From Arbacia lixula (taxonomy: Eukaryota; Echinodermata; Echinoidea; Arbacioida; Arbaciidae), in assembly GCA_963669155.1 (NCBI GenBank), contig OZ022577.1:33611850-33675849 (forward strand): DNA of 64,000 bases, in the 5' to 3' direction. Every line of letters starts with the position of its first letter. The stretch's first letter is position 1. Of this stretch, positions 15,001 through 30,000 are shown piece after piece. Below the pieces are notes generated by a model. That model did not search any database. It was given only the letters and a program-made list of their open reading frames with translations, and was not told the DNA's origin. Both the position numbers and the translations under genes were made by a program.

Positions 15001-18000
15001 TTTGAAGGAAAAGTTAACATTTCAAACTTGGAGGATTTGGGGGGCTTTCATATTCAAAACTTTGCTTGATTGACTGATTTATAACTTTCTACCTTCTTTC
15101 TTATTTCATACCGTCAGGGAAAAAATACACGGGGGCTCAGGGCGATTTCACCCCTGAAATGCTTAAAAGAACCCTGGAAAATGTTAAAAGAGCCCCTAAA
15201 ATTCCAATAGACACAATGCGAAATTGTAGCCTAACGGACAATGTGCTCAAAAAGAAGCCCCGAAATTTTGGAATTATTTTTTTTCCCTGCATACTTTATA
15301 ATTAATACTTTTTAAACTACTCGTTGAAAGTGGATCTAGTATTTTCAGAAGAAGCTGATCCAATTTGCATGTCATTTTGTGACCATAAACTGAAAAGAAC
15401 TCTTTAAGCTGCATTATTCTGTAACTGAGCAGAACTACCATTCCAGTTTCGTGGATGACCTAACCTTTTATAGTTTGCTAAATATGTTACATTTATAGTT
15501 TGTGTGAAGAGGATTATTAACAACACAGTGAGTTGTCACTGTAATATACTTACCTCTCACTTCACAAGTTCAAAGGCATAAACGGAAATATACAAATCTC
15601 ACAAAATTCACCCACTTAGCGATCAAATAATGAAACTAGCTAGCTAGCACAGCATACAGCACACAATCGAAGTGCGCCATAAAATATGTGCAAGTACAAC
15701 TTGTTTTTTCCCATTTGCTCGACTATATTTGTATCACAACTGGCCCGGGAGCAGCGCAAACGCTGGGTATCATTAACGAAAACAACAATCTGCGAAAATG
15801 TCTGCAACCCCATCATTTGCAACTAGAGAAATTTGACTGCCCGCAGCCAACTGGTATGCCTTCGCCCTCCTGCAGACACTAAATGTATACTGCCAAAATC
15901 TTGACAATTAGCATGGAAAACTTGCAATTTGACTATGAAATACAACTTAACTGAGAGAGACCTGTCATATATCACTGCACCATGTTTGGTAATATATTTC
16001 ACAATTTATCACATAAACAGCAACATCTCACAATTTGACTTTGACCTGACCTTTGACCTATATGACCCATAATGTTACCAGTTAGTTGTCCTGTCATATA
16101 TCATCATTCTACAAAGTTTGATGAAAATTGATCAATAATTTCTCAAGTTATCATGTAAAATGACGATAACATTAAATAGTCAGAGTGTGCTGTGTGATAC
16201 TGACTATTCCTACCTGTATGAAACCCTCTCCTCCTGCCCAGGTTCATCTTTCTCCCATATCAAGGCAACTCGGTCAGGTGTGGCGTTCTTGTGCCGGTCG
16301 ATGCAGTTGACTACAATAGGAGGAGAGATACAATGACGATCAATACAGACGACCTTCTTACGGATGAACAAATCTTTTCCCAAAAGGGCTTACCAAACAT
16401 TCCTTTCCGATAGCCATTTCTGATTTCTTCCGACTGTATCTAGGTCAAATAAAGAACTATCAATCACAGTCAAGCAATTTGCACTAGCCTCACCCAGTTT
16501 AACATTGATAAACCTTCATTAAGGAAAACACAAGCTGGGTGCGGGTAACAAAAGAATAATAATCAGTGCCTGAAATTAACTTGCGCCAAACAATAAAAGT
16601 AAATATTTACTCCATAATACAGCCAAAAGTTAGATGACCAGACCACAACACATTTCCTAGCAAATTCTATTTTAAGAAATACAATGTATTTCCTCAAAGA
16701 TGACATATTCTAGGAGGGGTTGAATCTTGCAAGTGACGTCATATCTTTTGTTTATGATTGTTCATGTTCTATGGAGATTTTACAGGAGGAAGGATGAAAA
16801 TTATTGTTCAACTCTTTGGTGCTGCTTGTTTGGTAGTAAGAGGGTTAATCACTAAATACAAAAAAAATTGTAACCTTGAAATGTTAGTTCTAAGTTCTAA
16901 GCTTCTAAAATAGACAATACATGCATTTAAGACCATTGGCAAGAAGATTGCTAACAATTATATTTTGAAGGCTTTTTGCCTTCCCAGTACAGTATATGCC
17001 CTTTAAGATGCTATAAAGGACATATTCATGAGTCTGAAACCATTGAAAAAAGTTTGTTACAATTAGTGGGTGGTTTTAGGCAAGTTTTCTCAGATCGCGA
17101 TCTTTGGGTGTAAGTTGCTAGGCAACTTTCACCCAAACAACCAAAACATGGCGCCAGAAAAATCACTTTCTGGAGTGTGATTTTTTTTAAACTTTGCAAG
17201 AAAAATTGTGAAACCAGTGTAAATGGTGAGCGTAGAAAAATTGAGGTTTTTGCAACGTGACTTGCAGCACTCCTGGTGGGTTGACTTTGATCTTTCTCTG
17301 TAAAATTGCGCATGCATTTAACAATGCGCCCAGTTAGGCGCTCCACTTATGACGTCATAATAATCATGCAGCGCGCCTGTCTCCTTTAGATGACTGGTGG
17401 ACATGCGCAGCACCTATAAAAAAAAAATCGTGATTTTTCAGATCGCGGTTTGGGGGAGCAAGTGTAAATGGGGCTAATATCATAATTTGACTGCACTGTA
17501 GCTTTTGACATTCATGAAGTAGCACACTTTTGTTCCCATGCTGATGTTTTAGTGTATTTTGCTAGAGTTTCTTCTCCTTCTTTACACCTCCCTGCTTTCA
17601 TGGTTGACAAAATGTGACACAATACTATGGCGTCACCATGCAATTGTTGGGCTCACCATGGTATTGAATTCTCGGAATCACCATGGTGATGAATCAGCGG
17701 ATACATAAACAATGTGCAGTGAACTACAGTAGAATCACCATGGTGATGAATCAGCGGATACATGAACAATGTGCAGTGAAGTACAGCAAAGAAATTTGAC
17801 TTGTATACTGCCGCCCAACATGCAGACACTGAAGAATTAATACCTCATATAAAAAGTTCAATGTCTAATTCTGCAAACCTTACTATTTGGCTGACATACA
17901 ACGTAATAAGCCACTTCGTAATTGCAATTCATGCATGAGCAGATTATTACCGGCACAAATGGCATAGGGCCAATTGTACCACTCACAGAGTAAAATGGGA

Positions 18001-21000
18001 ATTCACTACATAGTCAACCACATTTCAATTTATTATCATGCAGATATGGCAATGGCTATTTAGCTCTGAGAAGGTAGTGAAAGAACATTCCACCATGTGC
18101 ACCTGCTTCTATTGTTGTTCAGGGCACACTGTGAAATATCTTTACATCCATCATCCAACACAGCTTCATGAAAAACTCCCAGTCAGCAGTCTAGTAGTAT
18201 CTATTCAGTAGATTGTCCGACCATGGTGTAATTACTAACTGGTCTATTGGAATAGACCTGTCATATAAACAGGGAAACCCCATTATAACGAGCACGGGTA
18301 TAGCGAGAACCCTGCTATTATGAGGACATTTCTTGGGTCCCGATTTTTCTTCCATAGACCTCCATGTATTCTGTTTTCATATAACGAGATTGGCTGTAGA
18401 GAAATTTCTACTATAGCGAGGCAAATTCCCAGCCCAAGCATACAGAAAAAGAAAGGAAATTGACTCCGTTATTACGAGCACTCCCTTCAGCCATGTCGCC
18501 CAGCGAGGGAAACCCAACAACAGCACAAGCAATTTTCTTCGCGCCGTTTAACGCTGATCACACACTGTGCAAGAATCCACACACACACACGTACACCACA
18601 CATGCATATGTCCACGTGCGTGCGGTACTGCCAGTCATATCTCTATACGACTCTAGGTGCTGCACGCCCCGCGCCCAAACATCAACACAGTCACGCACGC
18701 ACATGGCAAGAGCCTCTAAACACATGTGATACCGCGCTTGTGTACGACCGCGGCAGCGCATGCATGAAGATTGCGTTCAATGATCATTCATTGCTAACAC
18801 GCGGTCATGACAGCAGGCGCGGACGGGTAACTGGGCCTCCCCGCTGCTTCATTTGTGGGTAAATGGAGGCGTTGGAAGTGTCATTTATTTACATTTTGAA
18901 CTGTGCTGTTAGATATTTTAGTGAATTTGTAGCTTACGAATTCAGTTTAGAATGCTTGCAAAGCCATTTAAATACTATAGTCCTAGCGGTAAATATGTTA
19001 TTGCTTGTGTAGTCCTATAGATGCATTTGTTTCTGTATGTTTTGATCATGTATAGCGAGCAATCGGCTATAGCGAGGAAAAAGTGTGGGTCCCGACTTCC
19101 TCGTTTTAACGGGGTTTCCCTCCCATTCAATTGAGTACAATTTCCCTGTATTGTCATTGTACGAAGTTTGATGAAGTTTGATCATATATTTCTGGAGTTG
19201 TGTAAAAAGTGACATATTACTATATGACCTTGTCCTATGACCTCTGACCCCCCAAATTAAAAAGGTGGTTTGCGAACCACGGGTCTCACCTGATTTGGCA
19301 ATCGATAAACAGATCGATAAATGTAAAATCAGACAAAATATTGTGTAGATTCTACATACGTGTATAATTTATGCCCTTTTTTTCTTTTTGCTTGAAACTT
19401 TTGAGCTTATTGTTGTTAAAGAATTATCCAACATATTTCTTTGAAACTTGTTCTAGTGTTTTTGGGATGTTTTCTGCTTTTTAAAGCATAATCATGTGAC
19501 TCGCATATGGGATTGCTATTGGTTACATTCTTTAACCTGAATATAATATGTGCATCTGCATTCACCTGAATCACATAAAAACATGTAGGATTATCAGAGG
19601 TGCAAATGCTAGAAGTAATGGGATAGTTCACCCTGAAGTTGAGTTGGTTTAAATAAAAGCAGAAACATGAAAGAAACATACAAACATGTAACAAACAGGG
19701 TAACACATCAACGTATTATTAGGGTTTTATTATCGCTTAGCACGCAGCTTTTCAGCTTTACATCGCAAATGATAATAACCACCACTGCAAACATTGGAAT
19801 GTTAAAAGCTCACTGCCTCAATATCTGATATTCTATGAAAGATTTTTTTTTTCAAGATTTAACTGAACAATGTAACATTAGGATCTTATTACTGGTTGGC
19901 GCGCAGCTTTTCTGTGCACACTGCCGCTGATGGCAGGAACAATAGAAGTTCATGGTAGCTACTATTGTTAGCAACAATCAAACATCCACTGTGCAGGCAG
20001 CATGACCCAGCACTGTGTAGGTGCGTCTGCATTAGTCCGATCTGACAAAAGAGCCAGCTAGTTTGCTGATCCGGGAAACAAGCCTGAAGTTGCAATTGTG
20101 TCTTCATTAGCTCGAAACTCTGGCTGCGTAAGCTCAAAACTTGGGCTGCATAAAATAACTCGATGTCCAATGTGATTGACAAAACTTTGTTCTTTCATTG
20201 CAACAAACTAATGTTCCTCCCTATGACTAAATAAACCATGTTCTTCCATTTGAACTTATCCATGTTGGCCCATTTGATTTACTGGACCCGTTCTTGCGTT
20301 TTATCAATCTATTGTCCCCTTGTTTAATTTGATAAAGTGAAAAAAACAAGAATGAAAAAAACAAATTAAAATGATACGCCAAATGAAACAGTAGAGACAA
20401 TTCAAATATTGGTAATGAGCTCCGGCTGTGAGCTTGTCTTCAGGCACGTATGAAGACCTCAAGTAAACAATGCCTCAGCTGTCCCACATGCTCGGGAGCA
20501 CACGCTGATGCATGATGGGATCAAGAAAGTTTCAGGCTAATAAAGAACACCACGAAAAAGCGAGCTAGTTCATGAATTACTTCGCTATTTGGACATCTAG
20601 CTTAAGATTTCTTGGGAAAATTTCTTGACCAAATAGCTAGGTATTTTGCCTGATCTGGATTGGAGATGCAAATAGATAGCTACTTCGTGATCTGGATAGC
20701 TATCCTGATCACGAAAAACAGCTAGCCATTTTGCCACATCTGGCTAATGAAGATTAACCCTCTCAGTATCAAGGAAGGAGAAGCCCACTGACTCATTATA
20801 CGTTACATGTACTCATGGTACCGAGAGGGTGTAACACCACTTGCAAATAAGTTTGGCAGCTTTACAACCGTACAATAACCACTGGCGTGCTTCTACATTA
20901 TGGAAAAGAATTTGTAAAATAAGTACATAAGAGCATGTGTGATCATTCTGTCAAATAAGAAATAGAACATACCTACATTACCCTATTAGTACTGTATGCA

Positions 21001-24000
21001 AAGCCATTAGGGATAATGAAGGAAGGAGAAAAGGATGAAGGGTAAAGAGAGGAAAGCAAAAGAGTCATTGGAAAGAGATAAACAGGAAAATGGTGCAAGA
21101 ACAAATAGAAGGAGAAAAACTGCAAACCTTGGTACTCTGCATGAATATATGCACAATGGAGCACCAATACACTGTAGACTGTCCTTAGTTTGAATTGAGG
21201 GTGTGTCTCTCTTTTACTAAAATGCTTGTTTTGTTGGCAGGGAGAGAAGTAAAGTGATTTAATGGGCAACAGAGCGAGGAGAAAAAGAAAAAAAAATCAA
21301 CTACATGTACACATCAGCAGGTATCAGCACAACGTGTCTCTCTAACTCTCTCTCTCACTTCTCTCAAAATCACAATCAGAGTCAACTACAAAGGTATATG
21401 GGAATCTCATGGATTATGGTCTGCATAATTGGGATGCACATCAGTTCACCAAGACCAACCTTGGAATCGGTGAGTACAGTACATTATTATTCGTTAGTGT
21501 GTTAAAAAAATTGCTGTTGTCACGTCTACCTATATTTGTGGTACTTAGTCCAGAATAGTTTAAGGTTAACAAGCAATAGTGTTGACTTGATGAGCATGTA
21601 CAATATTCGTAAAACACACATGTAGGTCAGGGTTTAAAAAAGTAATATATGACCAGCTTCATTCAACTCTTTATAAGGAAGGTCGCACACCCCTCTGTGG
21701 CGCAATAATTTTTGGGGTACAGTTTTTATCTGGTCTCCACACACATGTGTTGCATATCAATGGCTATAGCATTCTATGAGATTGTCATTTCTGAAAATGT
21801 TATGCAGAAAAGTTCAAGAAAAAGAAATCCCCTCTCTGATCATGTCATTTTTTCAAAATTTAAAAATGATTAAAAAGCTAACATTAACTTAAGTTATCAT
21901 TGCTTGTATAGGAAATGTTTCACTTTTGACATTATCTTATCATTCTTCATATTGTACGGTATAATGTGTCATACCTGTTACAGTTGAGTTTGGAAATATT
22001 CAATAAATAAGAGTTCGCACACAGTAATCCTTCATTTCAATGGTGGTCACTTGAGATGATACTATCTATTGTGCTTTTATTGATTTTCCACTACTCTATC
22101 TCGCACGTTAAAGACTTATGTGGATCTGTGCATATTTGCATGTATGCCGCTCCGCGTATCGTGCAATTGTGCCACGTAAACGAGCCACATTAAGAGTTAA
22201 GTACAACTCCAGTCCAAAAAAAAGTTGTTCTCAAAAGTTCCAGAAAAATCTACGTAGCAAAATAAAGTTTGAAGCAAATCGGACAACTAATAACAAAACT
22301 ATGAATGTTTTATTGATAAAGAGATTGCCATTTGGGGAAAGCAAATTGGCAACTAGGTCACACGGCTGTGACGTCACAAGGGCACTTTCGAGCTATCATT
22401 TTGCATGTTTTGATAATTGAATTAATTCTTGACTGCAGTACCCCTTTTTTAGAATTTTTCAGAAATTGCTACACAAAAGATGCTTCAAAACACTGTTAAC
22501 ACGGCATCTTTGTCCCTGCTTTAGTTCCCAAATGACCTCTAAAATTGATGCTTTACTTTGTATCAATGTTGTAGCGGATAAATGTTGTAAAATATCAGCT
22601 CAACATCCTGACACGTCCGAACGTTATGGCTCTATTATCCTAGCCTGACTAGATCAAACCTTACTGTGCTGTTAATTGTCAGGACATTACCGCGACTGGA
22701 CCTTTTTAATACAGAGGCGGTAGACTATTACCTTGGTAAAGTCCAGACATTACTGCGTCTTTTCGGCCCAATTAAAAAGGGGTTTGGGTGGAAAAAGCCA
22801 GTAAAAAAATGTGCTCAGGGTTAAATTCATGGGCTTGATGAACCCTAGTCCAGTAAGGATGTCAATATTTGCCATGGAAATGTAGTCACTAAAGGAGTGA
22901 GGCTTAATCAGGTCCTATAATGAAATTAAAGTTTCTTTATAGTCTGTCTTATGTTAAAAGTAAGTCAGATTACACAGGAGTCACGCTGCTCGATATGTGT
23001 ATCTCAGTGGAGAAAAGCCAGACTGCAAATCAGCTATGGCGGTATATTGATTATCGTAATATCAATATACTGTATGGCCGATATGCAAAATACCTACATA
23101 TCAAGAACTGTTTTGAGATGTCAATACAGTCTTTCAAAGGAGGAAAAATAAGAAGAAACCGTGCAATATGGGTCTCACGATTGGAAACTTCTTGGCAAAA
23201 GAGCTCAGCTTAGAAAACAATGTGACAGTTCGATTCCATGTCCACCTCTTGCCCCCAGCCCTGTGTGTGTGTGTGTTTAGAGAATGACAAAATTCCTATA
23301 AGGTTGCACATTTAGTATGGTACAACTTATTTTGATTTAACAGATTAAGATCATGGAATGGAATTTCAATTAGGAAACAAAGAGAATTCCAATTTAAGTT
23401 ATTTCATGATGTTGTTTATAAAAAAGAGCAGCTATTCAAATTTGGTTTTGTAATGGATGGATCATGTTCTTTCTGTCATCAGGCTACTGAGACCTACTCA
23501 CACGTATCATTGAACTGCGAAAAGGTCAAACAGTTATGGAAACATGCAATTCAACGCTTTGATTTAGTAGAAATAAGGAATATGAAGTGGAAAGACATAT
23601 TTTAGGAAGTATCAGATTATTCAAAGAAAAAGAAAAAGTCTAATACTTTGATTATTATCACGAAATTTGTTATTTATGAAGCTAGAAAGAAAGGAGTGGT
23701 GCGATCAATTGAGAAAATTCACAGAATTATTTTAGATTATAGGGAGGGAAAAGAAAACAATTCAAATGGGCAAGTTGGAGAGCCATCTACAAAAATGGGA
23801 ACTTGCAAAGTTGGATTGAATAGTTTTTTGGGGTGTGGTGTGTTGTTTTTTTGTTCTTTTTCAATCGTTTGATTCTCTCAAAATTCTTCCCCTACAACTC
23901 TTTTTCCATTTTCTTTACACTTTGTCTCCTGGATAATGTGAGTAAGTTGCCAATGAATGGTGTAAGCATGAATGAGTCTGTATGATTATATGTGTGTGTG

Positions 24001-24007
24001 TGTATGT

Positions 24008-24044
<37 letters not shown>

Positions 24045-27000
24045 TGGGGAGGGGGTTAAGTGTGTGGGGGAGATTTATTTAATGGCGTTTAATTTGAATC
24101 CATTCACTGCATAATTATGTTTAAAGATTAAGTTTTAGGTTGTTTTGATTTAGGTTGCCTATGTATGAAGGTTATTTAAAATAACATTTGTGAAAATATT
24201 TTTTCTTAAAAATTGAACAGTTTATTTAAAAAAGAAAAAGAAGAGACTTAGATGGTAATAGCTTGTAAAGGTCAACTGATGAAATTCAAAATTCAAATGA
24301 GTAAAAAAAAAACTGTAATGAATCAATAGTTCTGGTGATTTTTTTTCGTTAGAAAAAGTTCACCTTTGTACAAGAAAATGACATGTTATTTTATATGAAT
24401 GAAATCACAATAAAAAAAAAGGGTAAAAAAAAGTAAAGTGTGTGTGAGATGATAGTTGATAATTCAGGCACTCTTCGACTGGTTCAGTAATTCGCAAAGC
24501 ATAAAGAGGAGAAAAAAACAATGTGTAGGCTATTCATAGAAATCGTTCTATAGACGTAAATAACATTTGATATGATGTGACCAATGAGCCGTTTAGAGAA
24601 AGAAAGAGACAGACGACAGAGGCAGAGAGTAATAAAGATTGATTTATATATAAGGGGATGGTGATTGAGAAGTAATCATCACCCAGTTATGTTTTTCAAG
24701 CCCCCTCATTATTTCAAGCACGTCCAATTTTCTGTCCTTCCCTTTCAATCCATCCTCTACTCTGTCAACACATTCATCACCACAATGCAACTAGGTTTGC
24801 CCTTCATTGCATAAACTTAAAGATTGTCCGTCCCTTTTGCAAGCTTAAAATTTGAAATCGTCTATCAATCGTAAGTTGAAGAAAGTGTGATTCAAGACCA
24901 TTTCTAAGAATATAGCATGTTGAAGATTTCTGTATATGTAAAAATTTCAGCCGTTAAATTTCAAACCGACTTTTTTCGTACTACGAAAAAAGTATTAGTC
25001 TTTGTTACAGTATCTATGTGGTTATAATGCATGTGTGAAATCCTAATTTTATGAGGAATTACCAAACTTTGGAGATGATTCCTTCTATAGAACAATTTTT
25101 TCATAATGCGTTTTATAATTTAATAAACAGATGAATCAATAAAGCAGATATTTCAACAAAAACTGCTAAGAGCCTGAGGTAAAGACTAGTAATCAGACGT
25201 TGTTTACGTGCGTTATTTGAATTTTACACTACGTATCAGTTTCAAATTATGAATATACAGCTTGCTAGCTAACACTTCTCTATATGTTTTGCCAATGTTT
25301 CAATGGTTTTGTGGTGATCTGAAAAAGGGACGGGCTGTCTTTAAGACTGTTGATATTGGCACAGTCACAGTCTTCCCAAGGATTCATTTTGTGCTGATAG
25401 GCGTGAGCACATGGAAACACGCAAGGTGCATGTACCATGCATGCGCACAGCTTGATACTCCATGCACCCATGAACCATTGAACCCATGCACCCATGAACC
25501 ATAAACCCTCGACTCCATTCATAAACCCGCAGACTATTTCGCTCCTTCTGCATTTTATGACGTTAAGAGAGGCTAAGCATTGGAGGTGTAAAGCAGACGA
25601 TAATACATACTTACAGTGTAAAATTTGTATTTTTCAGACCCTTTTTGGCCAAATTATAGCTCATCTTCGCGAGCGTTGCAGCGACTACATGATTGTGCAT
25701 GATTGATTGTGTAGGTTCGCCAGTACAGGATCACAGGACCGACAGTGTTTCTGATTGGCCGGTATGACTGACACAGTGACAGTGCGATATCTTTCTGATA
25801 CATATTATACTAAGATATTACTTGTGTCCCCAACACAAAACAAATGTAGGGCACACTGTGACGGTGACAATATACACTTCCTAAATCTTTGACCGCTTGG
25901 ACTACATCACGTCTTTCACTGCGGTGTAAATCTGCATGTGCCACTACAGAAAAGATGATATCCCTGGCCCATTTGTGAATTTTATTTGGGTCAAAATCTC
26001 ATGGTAAATACACTGTGTCAGAAGTGAAACATTGCGAGATTTTAGAGTGTTCATCATTGCAAGAATTAGAAAAGTATCAAAGGGCAGCCAAACTTGATGA
26101 TACTGGGGCAATTTTGCATTTCAATTGAACAAATAAATCTTTAAATACAAGCTTCACTGGATATATAATGTACTATAAGTCAATCTGAATTGATATGTCA
26201 TTTAAACATGAACATCAGAACTTGGATGTGGGCAGGCAAAGTAGCGCTCCATCTGCTTGTTTCGTGACTGTATTCATTTCAATGTTGGTTTAATTTCCCA
26301 CCCATCGCAGAAAAAAAGGCACACTTTTTTGTCAGCTCCGCTCTATTGCACAATGCCCACTGGAAGAAAGCAAACAATAGAGACAGTAAACAGAGTGTGT
26401 CGATCTGTCTGTTCTTTGTGGATGCAGGTCTAGGTCATTGTCAGAGGGGTGGGTGGGAATGCTTGTGACAATACATCAACATAACTTATATACTTATTTG
26501 TTCCCGAAGCACCAGTGCAAAACCCCATGGTTATAAACATTTTGTGATATTTACGACAACAAAGCCAACATCTGATGCACTATTCAGGTTAGTCTACCGA
26601 ACATTTAGTCTAACATGTTACTAGTAATAAGCCTATGTGTCAGAATACAGTCCACCTCCCGGACTGCAGGCCCGCTGTAGCCAGCTGTGTGGATAAAACA
26701 TGCACACCAATAACGTATCAACTACACACAGGCGAGGCCGGGACGTTACACATGGTACAGTGCATAACAAGGGGGATAAACACAGCAGGTCAACGATCAG
26801 CTCTGCGCTGGTGAGTCTTTGAAGAAATCCATGGGTGGTATTACAGAACGATAACTTAGGAGAAATCTTATCCTAAGTCTAGGATTCTCCTAAGTGGTAT
26901 TCCAGAACGATCTTAACTTTTCTCCTAACTCCGCTCCTAAGATTTCTCCTAAGTTTTATCCTATCTTTATGCAAATTTATGCAAATCATAAAGTTAGGAG

Positions 27001-30000
27001 GATTGGTATTACAGAATGAGCGTAAGAGAGGATTTAGGAGAAAACTTAGGAGAAAACTTAGGAGAGCCTCCCCCTGTCTTAGCCATTCATAACACACGCA
27101 GCAGCATTTATTTGCGTAAGCGCGCGTACATGATTGATGTGCGCGCACATAGTTGCGCGATCACAAAGTTAGGATCAATCCTAGGGGGAGGGCCTGATGA
27201 GATGCTGTGGTTGTGATTGGCTGTTCATAAATGAAACACTTTCCTCCACTGGCTAATAAATGCGCACTGGGTGTGGTCAAACCTTCTCTAATTTACATTA
27301 AGATAGTCCTAAGAGGACCTTCTGTAATACCAATTTCTTGCTCTCTTAGGCACCTCCTAACTCGGGGACTTAGGAGAAAACTTAGGAGAAAACTTAGGAT
27401 AACTTCTGTAATACCACCCCATATTTAGACTTATAGTGCGCTCAGACTTAACCCGCTTCAGAAGTAACTTTAGCTCGGGGTAAGTCCTTTTATACTGCTT
27501 TTTTCGACCACCCATGGCAGAAGCGAGACCGCACTAGTTGCCATGGTAACGTACTGCCCCATCAGCTTTGCTTCCCGCGAGCGCGCCACATCTCATCTGT
27601 GCTTCCCGCGAGCGTGAATATTGTATATGTGCACTCGCATGCGCACGTGCTAGCGTATAGCTCCGTGTGTTTTCATGTTAAGTTAATCGTGTACCGATAG
27701 ATCTCCTCGTGTTTCACTTTTGGTTTTTGTATTTCTCGACTTGCGCGAAGTTGGAGCATGAATAGTTCCTCATCGCTCTCCCAGTTCTTTCCTCTCGATG
27801 TTTCATCATCTTTCAACATGCTTCGCGGAATACAGTACACGGCACACACGGCACACACAGAGCTAGTGTAAGGAGGTGCGAGTGTTTACAGCTATAGCGT
27901 GCTCTGCGCTTGTACGTGGGTAACCCGGAATTAGCAGAAGCGGCATACATACCGCATTTCCAATTCATGGGTCACTGATTTTAGTCCGCGCTAAATCGAG
28001 AGATCTGTTAGCTCGGGTCTGATCCCTGACCCTCATCTCAGCTAGGAATAACTTTAGCTCTGGCTAAATATTTTTCTACCTTTTATGGTGAGAGTTACCC
28101 CGGATCAGGTCCAGAACTCATCCTGGGTAACTTTCACTATAAAAGGGGCATTAGACTAACCTTAAGTTTCTACACCTAGTCCTGGCTGTGATTTTAAAGG
28201 AATTTCGACCCGGAGCTCAAGAGGGCGCTGTTGGATGACGTCACAATCATCGCCATCTTAGTTCCGAAGTTTGACGAGTAACGCTGTCAATCAAACTGGT
28301 AGATTGCGGATATGCGTTGCTTGCCCTTTCACGTACGTTGTGAGCGCTAGCCGAGCGAGCTATGCCAGTACACGTTTGTGCATACCGTACATACGCATGC
28401 AAGCACATACGAGTACTACTACTAGTACTAGTCTACGTACGTGAGTGCTAGCTGGAAGTACCGTATGCAAGTGGGCGGAGCCAGCAGGGAACAGCCGCCG
28501 AATCATGAGCCGAACTGTATTTCGGCATACCTAGATTGAGAATCGACATTCTTCGGGCATTCGGAACATGGCATTTGCGTAACCGGTGAAATTATCGAAT
28601 AACATTGCCGTCATTGGACAACACGTACTGTCCGCTCATGCGCTTACATGGAATAACGCCCTCTTGAGCGCCGGGTCTGATTCCCTTTAACTATCCATTG
28701 CAAGAGCTCTACTTGCCACTTATTCCTTTCCATTGCTAACAGTTAGTGATCAAAAATGTTGAAAAAGAGGGGGAGCGTCGCATTTTACTCAAAATTGTTG
28801 ACTAAGTCGCAGTTCGAGTAAAAGAACATCTTATCGATTCCATGATCATATGATATTTGGGATAGAATTTGGGATACATGTACAACAAAATATTGAAAGA
28901 CGTGTGTTGATATGTTGGTTGGTTGGTTGGTTTATTCATTTGATTAAAAACATATTTACAAAATAAACAACATATATTCATAACACACGCAAGATAATCA
29001 AACATGAAGTAAATATAGCCATAATATAACAAAGTGAAATGAAGAGAACTTCATAGAAAGGCCATGGGGCCTTGTGGGGGAAAAAGTCCTCGAACATAAT
29101 ATAATGATAATAGGGCACAAAAGATATCATTTAACTACTCATTCACGCAAAAGGATACTTAAATAAGACATACAGAAGATCAATATTTATGTAATAAGTA
29201 AGTTTTCAACATTTTCTTAAACATTTGTAACGAAAAGCAGGTACGAATGTTAATAGGCAGTGAATTCCAAACTTCGGGGAGATTATATCTTACTGATTTT
29301 TTGGCAAAGGTTGTTTTTAGTTTGAACAAATGGAATGAATTACAATTACGGGTGTCATACTGATGTATGATGTATTTATACAAAACAGTTTAGAAATTAA
29401 GTGAGGCAATTTATTCTTGAAGTACATGAATCCTAATAATGCAATATGATACAAAAACAAATCATACAATTTCAAAACATTCAATTTTTTAAAGAGGGGC
29501 TGAGGATGCAAGATGATGACTATCTGTACAAATCCGAACTGCTTTTTTCTGTAACTTAATTATGGGATTTATCTTAGATTGGTTACAGTTGCCCCAAACG
29601 ACAATACAATATGATAAATAAGGTAAGATTAAGGTATTATATAATACGATAAGGACAAATGTCGGCACAATACGTTTTAATTTGAATAAGATTCCTATAC
29701 ACCTAGACACTTTACTAATGACATAATCTGCGTGGGTATTCCAGTGTAAATTAGAATCGATATATATACCTAAAAATAAAACAGTGTTACATTTCTTGAT
29801 GGGATGTGAACAGAGTGTTATATCAATATGTTGCAATGTATCATATATGTTATTTGATCTATTACAAAAAGTAACAAAATTAGTTTTCTCAAAATTTACA
29901 AGAAGTCTATTAACGGAGAACCAAGTGGATACTTTATCTATTTCAATTTCTATGTTTTCTTTTATATCAACATCACTTCCTTGGGTATAAAAAAGAGTAG

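Noticed and set aside
22118-23213. Open frames of 97-100 codons as possible genes
   Set aside because: No recognisable domain, no splice-supported extension; probably old repeat sequence.
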